Below are positions 1 to 7,690 of a DNA stretch of 14,673 nucleotides, piece by piece. The DNA comes from Candidatus Mcinerneyibacteriota bacterium (GTDB taxonomy: Bacteria > Macinerneyibacteriota > Macinerneyibacteria > Macinerneyibacteriales > DSCS01). Where the stretch lies: NCBI GenBank assembly GCA_016937175.1, contig JAFGWL010000034.1:1-14673 (forward strand), given 5' to 3'. Position 1 is the stretch's first letter, and each line of letters starts with the position of its first letter. A program made the translations under genes and the position numbers. The notes beneath the pieces are model-generated. The model did no database searches. It was given only the letters and a program-made list of their open reading frames with translations, and was not told where the DNA came from.

Positions 1-1048
1 AAAACTCCTTGACCTTTTTGTGTACCAGGGGTACACGCGTGGAGCCTCCCACAAGGATGACTTCATCCACTTCAGAGGCTTTCAGTTTAGCATCGGCCAG
101 GGCTTTTTTACAGGGTTCAAAGGTCGATTCGACAAGATCGTAGATAAGTTTTTCGAATTCAGACCTGCTGATATCCAGGTTCAGGTGTTTCGGCCCGCTG
201 GCATCTGCTGTGATAAAGGGAAGGTTGACATTAGTGGTCGTCGAGGTGGAGAGCTCTTTTTTTGCCTTTTCAGCCGCTTCTTTCAAACGCTGCAGAGCCA
301 TCCTGTCTTTACGCAGATCGATCCCTTCCTGTTTTTTGAAAGCGTCGGCAATATGATCAAGGAGGATCTGGTCGAAATTATCTCCTCCAAGATGGGTGTT
401 TCCGTTTGTGGAAAGGACCTCCAGGACCCCGTCACCCAACTCCAGGATAGAGATATCGAATGTCCCGCCGCCAAGGTCATAGACAGCGATCTTATGAGCA
501 TGACTGCTCTGAAGCCCGTAGGCCAGCGCAGCGGCAGTAGGCTCGTTGAGAATACGCTTGACTTCCAGTCCGGCGATCTTGCCGGCGTCTTTTGTCGCCT
601 GCCTCTGCCGGTCGTTAAAGTAAGCAGGAACCGTAATAACAGCTTCTTTGACCTCCTGCCCCAGATATTTCTCAGCATCTTCTTTAAGCTTTCTCAGTAT
701 CATCGCTGAGATCTCAGGCGGGGTATAGTCCTTTCCCATGATCTCCACAGCAACGACGTTGTTCGGCCCGCCTTTGACTGCAAAGGGGACCATTGTCTTT
801 TCCTCTTTTACCTCATCCATAAAACGACCCATAAAACGTTTGATGGAGAAGACTGTATTTTCAGGATTGGTGACCGCCTGTCTTTTGGCCAGTTCACCGA
901 TCAGGCGTTCTCCATCTTTTTTAAAAGCGACGACGGAAGGAGTAATTCTGTTCCCCTCGTTACTGACAATGATCTTGGGCTGGCCGCCTTCCATAACGGC
1001 TACAGCTGAGTTTGTCGTTCCCAAGTCTATTCCAATGATCTTACCCAT
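1..1048 (-). CDS. dnaK: Chaperone DnaK (Hsp70), N-terminal 349 residues; 3' part outside window
   Basis: Cytosolic ATP-dependent Hsp70 chaperone that binds exposed hydrophobic segments of client proteins, working with GrpE and DnaJ. The frame is open from ATG at 1048 to the window edge without a stop. It covers nearly all of the nucleotide-binding domain. Visible motifs are phosphate-1 [10 protein letters not shown] (residues 5-14), phosphate-2 [10 protein letters not shown] (191-200, with the threonine equivalent to E. coli Thr199 at 196) and the adenosine motif [11 protein letters not shown] (330-340). Between SIKRFMG and YTPPEISA it carries the extra segment typical of Gram-negative DnaK. 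The start is supported by GGAGG six bases upstream. The gene lies 13 bases after grpE as third gene of the hrcA operon, so it should be under CIRCE/HrcA control. The substrate-binding domain is not in the window. The identification is certain. Confidence 0.98.
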   Translation of the reverse strand, partial: MGKIIGIDLGTTNSAVAVMEGGQPKIIVSNEGNRITPSVVAFKKDGERLIGELAKRQAVTNPENTVFSIKRFMGRFMDEVKEEKTMVPFAVKGGPNNVVAVEIMGKDYTPPEISAMILRKLKEDAEKYLGQEVKEAVITVPAYFNDRQRQATKDAGKIAGLEVKRILNEPTAAALAYGLQSSHAHKIAVYDLGGGTFDISILELGDGVLEVLSTNGNTHLGGDNFDQILLDHIADAFKKQEGIDLRKDRMALQRLKEAAEKAKKELSTSTTTNVNLPFITADASGPKHLNLDISRSEFEKLIYDLVESTFEPCKKALADAKLKASEVDEVILVGGSTRVPLVHKKVKEF

Positions 1049-1061
1049 TGTATCCCTCCTT

Positions 1062-1661
1062 TTATTCTTTGTTCAATCGTTTCGATACTTTGACCCGTGC
1101 AGGACGGATAACCGTTCCATAGAGAAGATATCCCTTCTGGAACTCTTCACTGACGATCTCCTCTTCCTCCTGGTCTTCAGATTCCTCAGACATCATGGCT
1201 TCGTGAAAAGCAGGATCGAAGGGTTTCCCTTTGGATTCGATCACTTCCACGCCGTTTTGCTTGAGGACATCGTAAAACTGTTTCACCACAAGTTCCAACC
1301 CCTGGAGAAGTGTCTCTGCCGAGTCCTCTTCTCTTTTCCTGATGCTCTCCAGGGCAAGCTCAAGGTTATCAAGGACCGGCAGGATGCTGCGGGCCATATC
1401 CGCATTGGCCAGTTTCATCCAGCGGCTCCTGTCCTCATCCATTCTCTTCTTATAGTTCTCAAAATCGGCCATAACCCGGGCCAGTTTGTCATGATATCTG
1501 GCCTTTTCTTCCTTGAGGTCATGGACTTCCTGTTTTAAAGCCTTGGCTTCCTTTTCCCAATTTTTCCCGTTATGAGCCTGAGATGAAGCCTTGGCCGGTC
1601 CATGGGATTTTTTCTCTTTATTCTCCTTATGGTCATCTTTTTTTTTGTGTGTCTCGGTCAT
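1062..1661 (-). CDS. grpE: Nucleotide exchange factor GrpE
   Basis: Dimeric cytosolic co-chaperone that drives ADP release from DnaK. From ATG at 1661 it has 199 residues, the usual size. A highly charged, lysine-rich N-terminus (about 1-35) is followed by a long helix predicted to form the dimer coiled coil, with the family motifs [12 protein letters not shown] (62-73) and [10 protein letters not shown] (95-104). FDPAFHEAM (138-146) and a C-terminal beta domain containing [18 protein letters not shown] follow. An acidic stretch ([11 protein letters not shown]) precedes the beta domain. A TTG two codons upstream could extend the frame, but it sits one base from the Shine-Dalgarno sequence, whereas the ATG has ideal 7-base spacing. 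The hrcA stop lies two bases before this ATG, which suggests translational coupling. A run of nine A encodes Lys6-Lys8. Confidence 0.97.
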   Translation of the reverse strand: MTETHKKKDDHKENKEKKSHGPAKASSQAHNGKNWEKEAKALKQEVHDLKEEKARYHDKLARVMADFENYKKRMDEDRSRWMKLANADMARSILPVLDNLELALESIRKREEDSAETLLQGLELVVKQFYDVLKQNGVEVIESKGKPFDPAFHEAMMSEESEDQEEEEIVSEEFQKGYLLYGTVIRPARVKVSKRLNKE

Positions 1662-1663
1662 GC

Positions 1664-2689
1664 TCAATCCTCCTTAAACATATCATCGATCATCTCTTCC
1701 AATATCCGGCCTGTATAATCCAGAAGGGACATGATCTTCCCGTAATTGACCCTCTTTTCCGCAACGATGGCGATCTTTCCCTTAAGTCCGTCAGGAATAT
1801 TAAAATTCCGTGTGATCAGGGTATACTCCTGAAGAGCCTGCAGCCTGTTCTCAGCTCCGATACGGACAGCCAGGCTCTTCTCTGTCTTTTCCTCTTCACT
1901 CTGTCCCAGGACACGGGCAAGGACCTCTTCAGAGAGAAATCCTTCTTGCCCTTCGGGACCGGATTTTTTCAAAAAATCGATCAGGCCCCCCACATAGACC
2001 TTCTTCTCCTCTTCGAGGCTCTTAGCCAGCTGGTCTCTGACGATTCCCATCATGAAGGTGCCAAATGTCATAAAATCACTTGTTTTCAGAAGCTCCAGGG
2101 CATCTTCAACGGCTTTCCCGACGACAAGGTCGTTGACATACCGGTTGACACGATCCAGAAGAGACCGGTCCAGCGGCTCAAGGATCCTGAAAAGGTGCTC
2201 CTTGATCATTCCCGAACGTGTGACAAGGACCGCCAGAAGCCGGTTAGAGGAGACCGGGATAAAAGTAAAGCAGGTAATGATATCCTTTTCAAGGTGAGGG
2301 ACCAGGGCCACCCCGATCTTATCAGAAATCTTGGAAAGGAGAAGGGAAGTGTCCCTGAGAATATTATCAAGCTCAGAGACCTCTTTTTGATATTGGTCTC
2401 TGATCCTCTGTTTTTCCCGGAGCGTCAACTCCTGAAGATGCATCATATTGTCCACGTAGAACCTGTACCCTGCGTCGGATGGGATCCGTCCTGCAGAGAC
2501 ATGGGGTTGGTAAATATATCCCTTCTCTTCCAGGTCGGCCATCACATTCCTGATGGTGGCCGGTGAAAGGTCGATGCTCTTATGACGGGAAAGAGACCGG
2601 GAACTCACCGGTTTTCCTGATGTGATATACTCGCTTACAATCAGGCTCAGAATCTGTTTTTCACGCGGATTTAAGACTTCATTACCCAT
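1664..2689 (-). CDS. hrcA: Heat-inducible transcription repressor HrcA
   Basis: Negative regulator of class I heat-shock genes. It binds CIRCE operators, and in well-studied bacteria it needs GroEL to stay active. The protein has 341 residues, the normal length. The N-terminal winged helix-turn-helix includes REKQILSLIVSEYI (9-22), SLSRHKSIDLSPATIRNVMA and EKGYIYQPHVSAGRIPSDAG, all strongly conserved in HrcA. The rest is the GAF-like and dimerisation region typical of the family. ATG at 2689 lies only three bases from the CIRCE element, and an AAGGTGAG ribosome binding site sits inside the operator, so repressor binding could block both transcription start and, in the RNA, the ribosome site. 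It is the first gene of hrcA-grpE-dnaK, which makes it autoregulated. Its last codons (Lys-Glu-Asp-stop) also encode the grpE Shine-Dalgarno sequence. Confidence 0.98.
   Translation of the reverse strand: MGNEVLNPREKQILSLIVSEYITSGKPVSSRSLSRHKSIDLSPATIRNVMADLEEKGYIYQPHVSAGRIPSDAGYRFYVDNMMHLQELTLREKQRIRDQYQKEVSELDNILRDTSLLLSKISDKIGVALVPHLEKDIITCFTFIPVSSNRLLAVLVTRSGMIKEHLFRILEPLDRSLLDRVNRYVNDLVVGKAVEDALELLKTSDFMTFGTFMMGIVRDQLAKSLEEEKKVYVGGLIDFLKKSGPEGQEGFLSEEVLARVLGQSEEEKTEKSLAVRIGAENRLQALQEYTLITRNFNIPDGLKGKIAIVAEKRVNYGKIMSLLDYTGRILEEMIDDMFKED
1669..1675 (-). promoter_or_regulatory. Ribosome binding site of grpE, inside the hrcA 3' end
   Basis: AAGGAGG on the minus strand, seven bases before the ATG at 1661. 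It overlaps the last hrcA codons, so grpE translation is probably coupled to hrcA. It decides for ATG 1661 over the in-frame TTG at 1667, which would lie only one base from the site. Confidence 0.85.
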
Positions 2690-2692
2690 ATA

Positions 2693-2719
2693 TTAGCACT
2701 CACCTTGCTTGACTGCTAA
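2693..2719 (-). promoter_or_regulatory. CIRCE operator of the hrcA-grpE-dnaK operon
   Basis: Inverted repeat that reads TTAGCACTC-N9-GACTGCTAA on the plus strand. The known CIRCE consensus is TTAGCACTC-N9-GAGTGCTAA, so arm length and the 9-base spacer are exact and only one base differs (2713). It lies directly after the -10 box, covers the expected transcription start and ends three bases before the hrcA ATG. HrcA is expected to bind here. The spacer and one arm contain the hrcA ribosome binding site. Confidence 0.96.
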
Positions 2720-2720
2720 T

Positions 2721-2749
2721 AATCTAACACGGGCTTGACGTATTGTCAA
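2721..2749 (-). promoter_or_regulatory. Sigma-70 type promoter of hrcA-grpE-dnaK
   Basis: On the minus strand: -35 TTGACA (2749-2744), exactly 17 bases of spacer, then -10 TAGATT (2726-2721). The -35 matches consensus fully and the -10 at four of six positions (TATAAT). The start site should fall near 2714, inside CIRCE, giving a leader of about 25 bases. The TGA stop of rdgB (2748-2746) is part of the -35 box, so this promoter begins inside the preceding gene. Confidence 0.88.
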
Positions 2750-2750
2750 G
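2734..2750. repeat. Perfect 6-bp palindrome over the hrcA -35 box
   Basis: CTTGAC-GTATT-GTCAAG on the plus strand: two perfect 6-base arms with a 5-base centre, separate from CIRCE. It covers the -35 hexamer and the rdgB stop codon. The outer CTTGA/TCAAG halves resemble those of HAIR, the HspR operator (CTTGAGT-N7-ACTCAAG), but they are four bases closer together. It could be an operator, a weak RNA hairpin or chance. No T-run follows it, so it does not look like a terminator. Confidence 0.5.
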
Positions 2751-3363
2751 AGTTGAAGTTGAGAAGATGTCTGAAATCCTGAGAAAGCAGTTTCTTTTTG
2801 AGTTCCTCCAGGGCTCTGGCCCTATGGCTCAGCTTATTCTTCATGTCTGTTGTCAGTTCTGCCATGGTTTTTCCCAATTCCGGGAGAAAAAAGAGAGGGT
2901 CATATCCGAATCCGTTCTCCCCCCGGGGAGATTCCAGGATGATTCCGCGGCAGGTTCCCTCCGCCCGAACCCACTCTCCGGACAGAGTGTAGAGGACTAT
3001 GACTGCCCGGAATGCAGCCCCTCTCTCGGGAAACGGGACCCCTTCCATCATCCGGAGAAGCTTTTCATTATTAGCTCTATCGTCTTTTGCAGGCCCTGAA
3101 AACCGGGCTGAAAAAATACCGGGGGCTCCTTTGAGGACATCCACTTCAAGCCCCGAATCGTCGGCCAGGGCGGGCTGTCCGCTCCATAGAGCATAGGACC
3201 TGGCCTTTTTCATAGCATTTTCAAAGAAATCAGAGCCGTCCTCCTCAACATCAGGAAGGTCGGGACGAATGTCAAAGTCAACACCGGGGAGGGCAAGGGC
3301 CGCTTCTATCTCCTTGATCTTTCCCCTGTTCCGGGAAGCGATAAGGATCTTAAGGCCGGACAT
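2746..3363 (-). CDS. rdgB: XTP/dITP diphosphatase (non-canonical purine NTP pyrophosphatase, RdgB/HAM1 family)
   Basis: Hydrolyses ITP, dITP and XTP to the monophosphate and pyrophosphate, which keeps deaminated purines out of DNA and RNA. The 205 residues match the family. Motifs seen are SRNRGK (10-15, substrate phosphate contact), FENAMKKA, the catalytic acidic motif [10 protein letters not shown] (67-76), [10 protein letters not shown] (81-90), GFGYDPLF (151-158) and LSHRARAL with the Ser-His-Arg triad at 179-181. The start at ATG 3363 has AGGAGGTGA nine bases upstream. The gene overlaps the 3' end of rph by 14 bases, so the two are co-transcribed and probably coupled. The rph-rdgB pairing is common in bacteria. 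Its stop codon overlaps the hrcA promoter. The identification is secure. Confidence 0.96.
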   Translation of the reverse strand: MSGLKILIASRNRGKIKEIEAALALPGVDFDIRPDLPDVEEDGSDFFENAMKKARSYALWSGQPALADDSGLEVDVLKGAPGIFSARFSGPAKDDRANNEKLLRMMEGVPFPERGAAFRAVIVLYTLSGEWVRAEGTCRGIILESPRGENGFGYDPLFFLPELGKTMAELTTDMKNKLSHRARALEELKKKLLSQDFRHLLNFNS

Positions 3364-4078
3364 GGGCGAAAATCACCTCCTGCTGAAGCCGGATCAGGTC
3401 ACTGATCCCTTTTTCAGACAGGTCGAGGAGTTCGTTGAGGGCCTCTCTCTCAAAAGGGGCCCCCTCAGCTGTCCCTTGTATCTCGATGAGCTTTCCATCC
3501 TGGGTCATCACCACATTCATATCTGTTTCTGCTTCAGAATCCTCTTCATAACAGAGGTCCAGGACAGCCTCCCCCTTCACGATCCCTACACTCACGGCAG
3601 CGACAAACTGGTTGACCGGAAGAGAGGATATCCTGCCCGTGTCCCGGAGTCTGGCCAAAGCCATGTAGAGTGCTACAAAGGAAGCTGTGATCGATGCAAC
3701 ACGCGTACCGCCGTCGGCCTGGATCACATCACAATCGATCCATAAAGTACGCTCTCCCAGCTCTTTCAGGTCCACTACTCCCCTCAGGCTCCGTCCGATA
3801 AGCCGCTGAATTTCCAGGGTCCTTCCTCCGGCTTTTCCACGGGTGCTTTCTCGCTGCATACGGACCTGGGTAGACCGGGGAAGCATTCCATATTCCGCTG
3901 TGATCCATCCGCTTTGGGCCCCCCTCAAAAAAGAGGGGACCTTCTCTTCGACAGTCACCGTAGAGACGACTCTCGTCTTTCCCCATTCGATAAAGAGTGA
4001 GCCCTCTGCATGACTGATATAGTCCGGGGTCATCACAATAGGGCGGAGTTCGTCTTTTTTACGTCCGTCGATCCTCAT
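3350..4078 (-). CDS. rph: Ribonuclease PH
   Basis: Phosphorolytic 3'-to-5' exoribonuclease that trims tRNA precursors, releasing nucleoside diphosphates. It acts as a ring-shaped hexamer in the cytosol. The 242 residues equal the family length. The N-terminus [14 protein letters not shown] is typical. The phosphate-binding arginines corresponding to Arg86 and Arg126 of B. subtilis RNase PH are present at the same numbers, in [16 protein letters not shown] and [17 protein letters not shown]. The catalytic acidic residues lie in [17 protein letters not shown] (Asp180, Asp186), followed by [12 protein letters not shown]. The start codon overlaps the hslV stop in an ATGA junction, which points to translational coupling. 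The complete active site suggests a working enzyme, unlike the truncated rph of E. coli K-12. Confidence 0.97.
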   Translation of the reverse strand: MRIDGRKKDELRPIVMTPDYISHAEGSLFIEWGKTRVVSTVTVEEKVPSFLRGAQSGWITAEYGMLPRSTQVRMQRESTRGKAGGRTLEIQRLIGRSLRGVVDLKELGERTLWIDCDVIQADGGTRVASITASFVALYMALARLRDTGRISSLPVNQFVAAVSVGIVKGEAVLDLCYEEDSEAETDMNVVMTQDGKLIEIQGTAEGAPFEREALNELLDLSEKGISDLIRLQQEVIFAHVRP

Positions 4079-4614
4079 GCCGGCTCTCCGAGTGTTACTA
4101 CAGAGATATTGTGATTAGTATAAATACAAATATCTGCCGCAATATCCAGAGACTTACGGACAACGGCCTCAGCATCAAGGTTCGTCTCACTCATCAGAGC
4201 CATGGCGGCAGCATAGGCAAAAGACCCCCCCGACCCGATGGCCAGGAGGCCGTTTTCATCTTCAATCACTTCTCCGCTGCCCGAGAGGAGAAAAGACTCT
4301 TCCTGCCCGGCAACGATCATCATCGCTTCCAGGCGCCTGAGGACCTTGTCCGACCGCCACTCTTTGGCAAGCTCTACCGCAGCACGGCGAAGATTATTCT
4401 TATACATGTTGATCTTCTCTGTAAACCGCTCCACCAGGGCAAAAGAATCGGCTACGCTTCCGGCAAACCCCACAAGTATGTTCTCATTGATCTTTCGCAC
4501 TTTGCTCGCCGTACTTTTCACCTGGGTATTCCCCAGGGTCACCTGGCCGTCTCCGCCGAGAGCCGTCTTTCCGGCTTTTCTCACCATGAGAATGGTCGTA
4601 CCTATAAATTCCAT
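4075..4614 (-). CDS. hslV: ATP-dependent protease peptidase subunit HslV (ClpQ)
   Basis: Proteasome-like threonine peptidase that forms a double hexamer and depends on the HslU unfoldase. The 179 residues match the family. A short propeptide MEFIG precedes Thr6-Thr7. Cleavage before Thr6 would expose the N-terminal threonine nucleophile. Counting from Thr6, the conserved Asp17 (Asp22, in GGDGQVTLG) and Lys33 (Lys38, in ASKVRKI) are both in place. [13 protein letters not shown] and [17 protein letters not shown] are also typical. The start ATG has GGAG four bases upstream, and the gene begins nine bases after xerC, the usual xerC-hslV order. However, hslU does not follow: rph is joined by an ATGA overlap. 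The partner unfoldase must be encoded elsewhere if the protease is active. Confidence 0.96.
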   Translation of the reverse strand: MEFIGTTILMVRKAGKTALGGDGQVTLGNTQVKSTASKVRKINENILVGFAGSVADSFALVERFTEKINMYKNNLRRAAVELAKEWRSDKVLRRLEAMMIVAGQEESFLLSGSGEVIEDENGLLAIGSGGSFAYAAAMALMSETNLDAEAVVRKSLDIAADICIYTNHNISVVTLGEPA

Positions 4615-4623
4615 AACACTCCT

Positions 4624-5505
4624 TTATTCACTCTTTTTCCCCCCTCGGGGGTGACACTTCTGATAGACCTTTTTCATCGTCTCCATGGTCACATGGGTAT
4701 AGACCTGTGTGGTGGACAGGGAACTGTGGCCCAAAAGCTCCTGGACCATTCTGAGGTCAGCTCCTCTCTCCAGAAGATGAGTTGCAAAAGAATGGCGGAT
4801 CTTATGGGGGGTGATATGTTTGGCAAAAGCCATGGAATAGAGGGCATGGTCGAGAATACGGCGGATATCCCTCTCCTGAAGGGGGCGCTTGCGCAAACTC
4901 AGAAAAATCCTTTCCTCTTCTGAAGAGCGGACATCCAGGTAGCGGCTAAGAAGCCGGAAAGCCCTCTCATGGACCGGGGAAAGGCGCTCTTTTCCCCCTT
5001 TTCCCATGATACGCACAAGGCGGTCTTCAAAACGGATATCCTCTCTTTTCAGCCCGACAAGTTCTCCCACACGCATCCCCGTTGCATAGAGAAGTTCCAA
5101 AATCGTTTTGTCACGGAGCTCTTTTTCTGTCGTCTCAGGCAGAGAGTTCAGAAGAAGGGCCATCTCCTCCATTGTTAGAAAATCGGGAAGATGACGGAAA
5201 GTCTTTGCTGATGTGATATGAACTGAAGGATCGCTCTCCAAATGGCCTTCCCGAATATGATAATGAAAAAAACTCCTGATAGCTGAGATCTTTCTGTTGA
5301 TGGTAGTCCGTGCTCTGTCGATATCGTAAAGATGTTCCATAAAGGATCTGATATCCAGAGGGGTTACTTCGTAACAGGGTTTTTCGATAAACCTGAAAAA
5401 CTCCAGAAGGTCGTTTCTGTAATTGATGACAGTATGGGAGGAGTATCCCCTTTCCGTTTCGCAATATCGCAAAAACTCCTCGACAGGCCCTTCAGGATTC
5501 TTCAT
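4624..5505 (-). CDS. xerC: Site-specific tyrosine recombinase XerC
   Basis: Tyrosine recombinase that, normally with XerD, resolves chromosome dimers at dif. From ATG at 5505 it has 293 residues, close to the XerC/XerD norm. The N-terminal SAM-like core-binding domain includes EEFLRYCETERGYSSHTVINY. The catalytic set is complete: Arg145 (ATGMRVGEL), Lys169 (MGKGGKER), His234 and Arg237 (TPHKIRHSFATHLL), His260 (LLGHSSLS) and the nucleophile Tyr269 (TTQVYTHV). The spacing equals that known for E. coli XerD. A longer frame begins at 5568 with 21 basic residues inside topA, but the homology starts near the internal Met, so I prefer 5505; the weak Shine-Dalgarno site (GGAGAAAG) suits coupling. 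The gene overlaps topA by 14 bases and precedes hslV. This context argues for the housekeeping enzyme, not a phage integrase. Confidence 0.93.
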   Translation of the reverse strand: MKNPEGPVEEFLRYCETERGYSSHTVINYRNDLLEFFRFIEKPCYEVTPLDIRSFMEHLYDIDRARTTINRKISAIRSFFHYHIREGHLESDPSVHITSAKTFRHLPDFLTMEEMALLLNSLPETTEKELRDKTILELLYATGMRVGELVGLKREDIRFEDRLVRIMGKGGKERLSPVHERAFRLLSRYLDVRSSEEERIFLSLRKRPLQERDIRRILDHALYSMAFAKHITPHKIRHSFATHLLERGADLRMVQELLGHSSLSTTQVYTHVTMETMKKVYQKCHPRGGKKSE

Positions 5506-7690
5506 AAGTACAGTCTTTCTCCGAACAGGCGACCTTTTTTCCCTTTTCAACCAGGATCCCCTTTTCACATTGGGGACATCTCTCCCCTGTAGGTTTGTTC
5601 CAGCTTACAAACTCACAATCCGGGTAACGGCTGCATCCATAGAAAAGGCGCCCTTTCCGTGTGCGTTTCACCACGACATCCCCTTTCCCGCAAACGGGAC
5701 AGGTGATGCCTGTCTTGTTCTCGACCTTTTTTGTGTAGCGGCACTCAGGATAATTGGAGCAGGCGATGAACTTTCCGTACCTTCCCTGTTTCATCACCAG
5801 GTCCCCGCCGCATTGGGGACACTTTTCTCCTGTCAGGTCTCCTGTTGTATCGGGGACGATCTCCCCATTTTCCATACGGAAGTTCATCGTGTTCTTGCAT
5901 TCGGGATAGCCGCTGCAGGCCAGAAACTTTCCGTTTCTGCCCCATTTGACCACCATAGGCTTTCCGCACTTTTCGCAGACAAGAGAGGTCTCTTCCACAT
6001 TTTCCTCTTTGAGGGCGGGAAGTATCTTTTCAACCTCTTTCAGCCATGCTGTCAGTTCTCTGTGAAACTCCTCAAGGATTGCTTTATGTTCTGCCTCTCC
6101 GCTTTCGATCCGGTCAAGGTCCTCCTCCATATGGCTGGTAAATGCATAATCTACGATTTTTGGAAAGAGCTTGACCAGGTAATCAGTCACGGTGATGCCC
6201 AGGTCTGTAGCCTTGAGTTTCTTTGAATCACGCTCTACATAGCGACGGCTGATAAGGACGGAGATGATAGAAGCATACGTCGACGGACGCCCGATACCCA
6301 TGGATTCCAGTTTTTTTACCAGGGTGGCATCTGTATAATAAGGGGGCGGAGAGGTTTCCTTCTCTTCGCTGAAGACTTTATCGGGATTGACAACGCTGCC
6401 CAACGGATACCGGCTGAGGTCGAGTTCAACCTCGTCTCTCTGCCCGAAGGTATAGACCTTTTCAAATCCTTCAAATGTCCGTCTGCTCCCTGTAGCCTCA
6501 AAGAGTGTCCGTCCGTTCTCCAGATGGAGCACTGAGTTTATATAGCGGGCCGGCATCATCTGGGATGCGACAAAACGAGTCCAGATCAGTCTGTAAAGGC
6601 GGTAAAGGTCCTTTTCCATATGTCCCTGGACCTCATCGGGAGTAAGAGACAGAAGAGTGGGGCGGATAGCTTCATGAGCGTCCTGGATCTTGTTCCCTTT
6701 CTTTTTTCCGTAAAAGTTCGGTTTTTCGGGACAATAATTTGCCCCGTATTTATCCTGGATGAAGGCACGGGCCATATTCAGGGCTTCTCCTGAGACTCGG
6801 AGAGAATCAGTCCGCATATAAGTGATCAGTCCCGCATTTCCCGAGGGAAGCGGGATTCCTTCATAAAGGCGCTGGGCCAATGTCATGGTCTTCCGGGCTG
6901 AGAACCCCAGACGGTTATAAGCTTCCTGCTGAAGAGTGCTCGTACGGAAGGGCGGAAGAGGCCTCCGCGGGCTCTCCTTCTCTTCTGCTTTGACGACAGT
7001 GAACTCCCCCTGCCGGATCTCGCTGAGGAGTTCCTCCAGCAGAGCCTTGTCCCTGATATCCGCCTTTTTGCCGTCTATCTTGATCAGTTTTGCTTTTATG
7101 CCTTCAAAGATACAGAAGATCTCCCAATAGGTCTCCACGCGGAAACCGCGGATCTCCTTTTCTCTCTCGACCACAAGGCGGAGAGCGGCTGACTGGACAC
7201 GCCCGGCTGACAACCCCTTATACAAGATACGCCATAAGACAGGGCTGATCTTATAACCCACCAGACGGTCCAGAATACGGCGTGTCTGCTGGGAGTAGAC
7301 CATATCCATGTCAATATCGGTCAGCTCTTCCAGAGCCTGGAGTATCCCTGTATCGGTGATCTCGTTGAAACGGGCTCGCTGGACAATAATATCGCGGCCT
7401 TCAAGTTTTGACTTCACATGCCATGCGATGGCCTCTCCCTCCCGGTCGGGGTCGGTGGCGATGATCACCCTTTCTTTAGAGGCGGCCTTGGAGATGATCT
7501 CCTTGATGATCGGGCCCTTCCCCTTGATTGTAACATATTGAGGTTCCAGAGTCTCTTCATCTATCCCCAGTTTTGACTTGGGAAGGTCTATAACATGTCC
7601 AACAGTCGCTGTCACATCATAGTTTTTCCCGACGATTTTTTTGATGGTCTTTACTTTAGTGGGCGATTCCACAATAATCAGGCTTTTCAT
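5492..7690 (-). CDS. topA: DNA topoisomerase I (type IA), with four C-terminal zinc-ribbon motifs
   Basis: Relaxes negative supercoils by single-strand passage. The protein has 732 residues. The Toprim domain starts at MKSLIIVESPTKVKTIKKIV (Glu8) and holds the metal-binding acidic motif ATDPDREGEAIAW with Asp80, Asp82 and Glu84. The strand-cleaving tyrosine is Tyr291 in GLITYMRTDS. Other conserved stretches are SAGRVQSAALRLVVERE (161-177) and GIGRPSTYASII (465-476). Four Cys4 motifs follow: Cys572/575/592/598, 624/627/644/650, 664/667/686/692, and a shorter one, 705/708/722/727. The start overlaps the stop of the RseC-like gene as ATGA. In many bacteria dprA precedes topA, but here two small membrane protein genes do. 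The last 14 bases overlap xerC. There is no sign of disruption. Confidence 0.98.
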   Translation of the reverse strand: MKSLIIVESPTKVKTIKKIVGKNYDVTATVGHVIDLPKSKLGIDEETLEPQYVTIKGKGPIIKEIISKAASKERVIIATDPDREGEAIAWHVKSKLEGRDIIVQRARFNEITDTGILQALEELTDIDMDMVYSQQTRRILDRLVGYKISPVLWRILYKGLSAGRVQSAALRLVVEREKEIRGFRVETYWEIFCIFEGIKAKLIKIDGKKADIRDKALLEELLSEIRQGEFTVVKAEEKESPRRPLPPFRTSTLQQEAYNRLGFSARKTMTLAQRLYEGIPLPSGNAGLITYMRTDSLRVSGEALNMARAFIQDKYGANYCPEKPNFYGKKKGNKIQDAHEAIRPTLLSLTPDEVQGHMEKDLYRLYRLIWTRFVASQMMPARYINSVLHLENGRTLFEATGSRRTFEGFEKVYTFGQRDEVELDLSRYPLGSVVNPDKVFSEEKETSPPPYYTDATLVKKLESMGIGRPSTYASIISVLISRRYVERDSKKLKATDLGITVTDYLVKLFPKIVDYAFTSHMEEDLDRIESGEAEHKAILEEFHRELTAWLKEVEKILPALKEENVEETSLVCEKCGKPMVVKWGRNGKFLACSGYPECKNTMNFRMENGEIVPDTTGDLTGEKCPQCGGDLVMKQGRYGKFIACSNYPECRYTKKVENKTGITCPVCGKGDVVVKRTRKGRLFYGCSRYPDCEFVSWNKPTGERCPQCEKGILVEKGKKVACSEKDCTYEES

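Noticed and set aside
1-1048. Possible broken dnaK, because no stop-bounded complete frame is present
   Set aside because: Translation from 1048 to base 1 is uninterrupted and matches DnaK throughout; the gene is only cut by the window edge.
20-1538. Plus-strand frames opposite dnaK and grpE (20-709 and 738-1538)
   Set aside because: Both are antisense to conserved chaperone genes and show no motifs.
1583-2566. Long plus-strand frame of 327 codons opposite hrcA
   Set aside because: It lies antisense to an unmistakable hrcA, has no family resemblance, and its product looks like the reverse image of HrcA codons.
2734-2750. Palindrome after rdgB as a transcription terminator
   Set aside because: The stem is only six base pairs and no T-run follows on the coding strand; it overlaps a consensus -35 box instead.
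4624-5568. Tyrosine recombinase as a sign of a prophage or integron
   Set aside because: Size, motifs and position between topA and hslV are those of housekeeping XerC; no att-like repeats or tRNA gene are nearby.
5423-6226. Plus-strand frame of 267 codons opposite topA
   Set aside because: It is a shadow of the topA zinc-ribbon region, without a recognisable domain; the topA frame is fully conserved.
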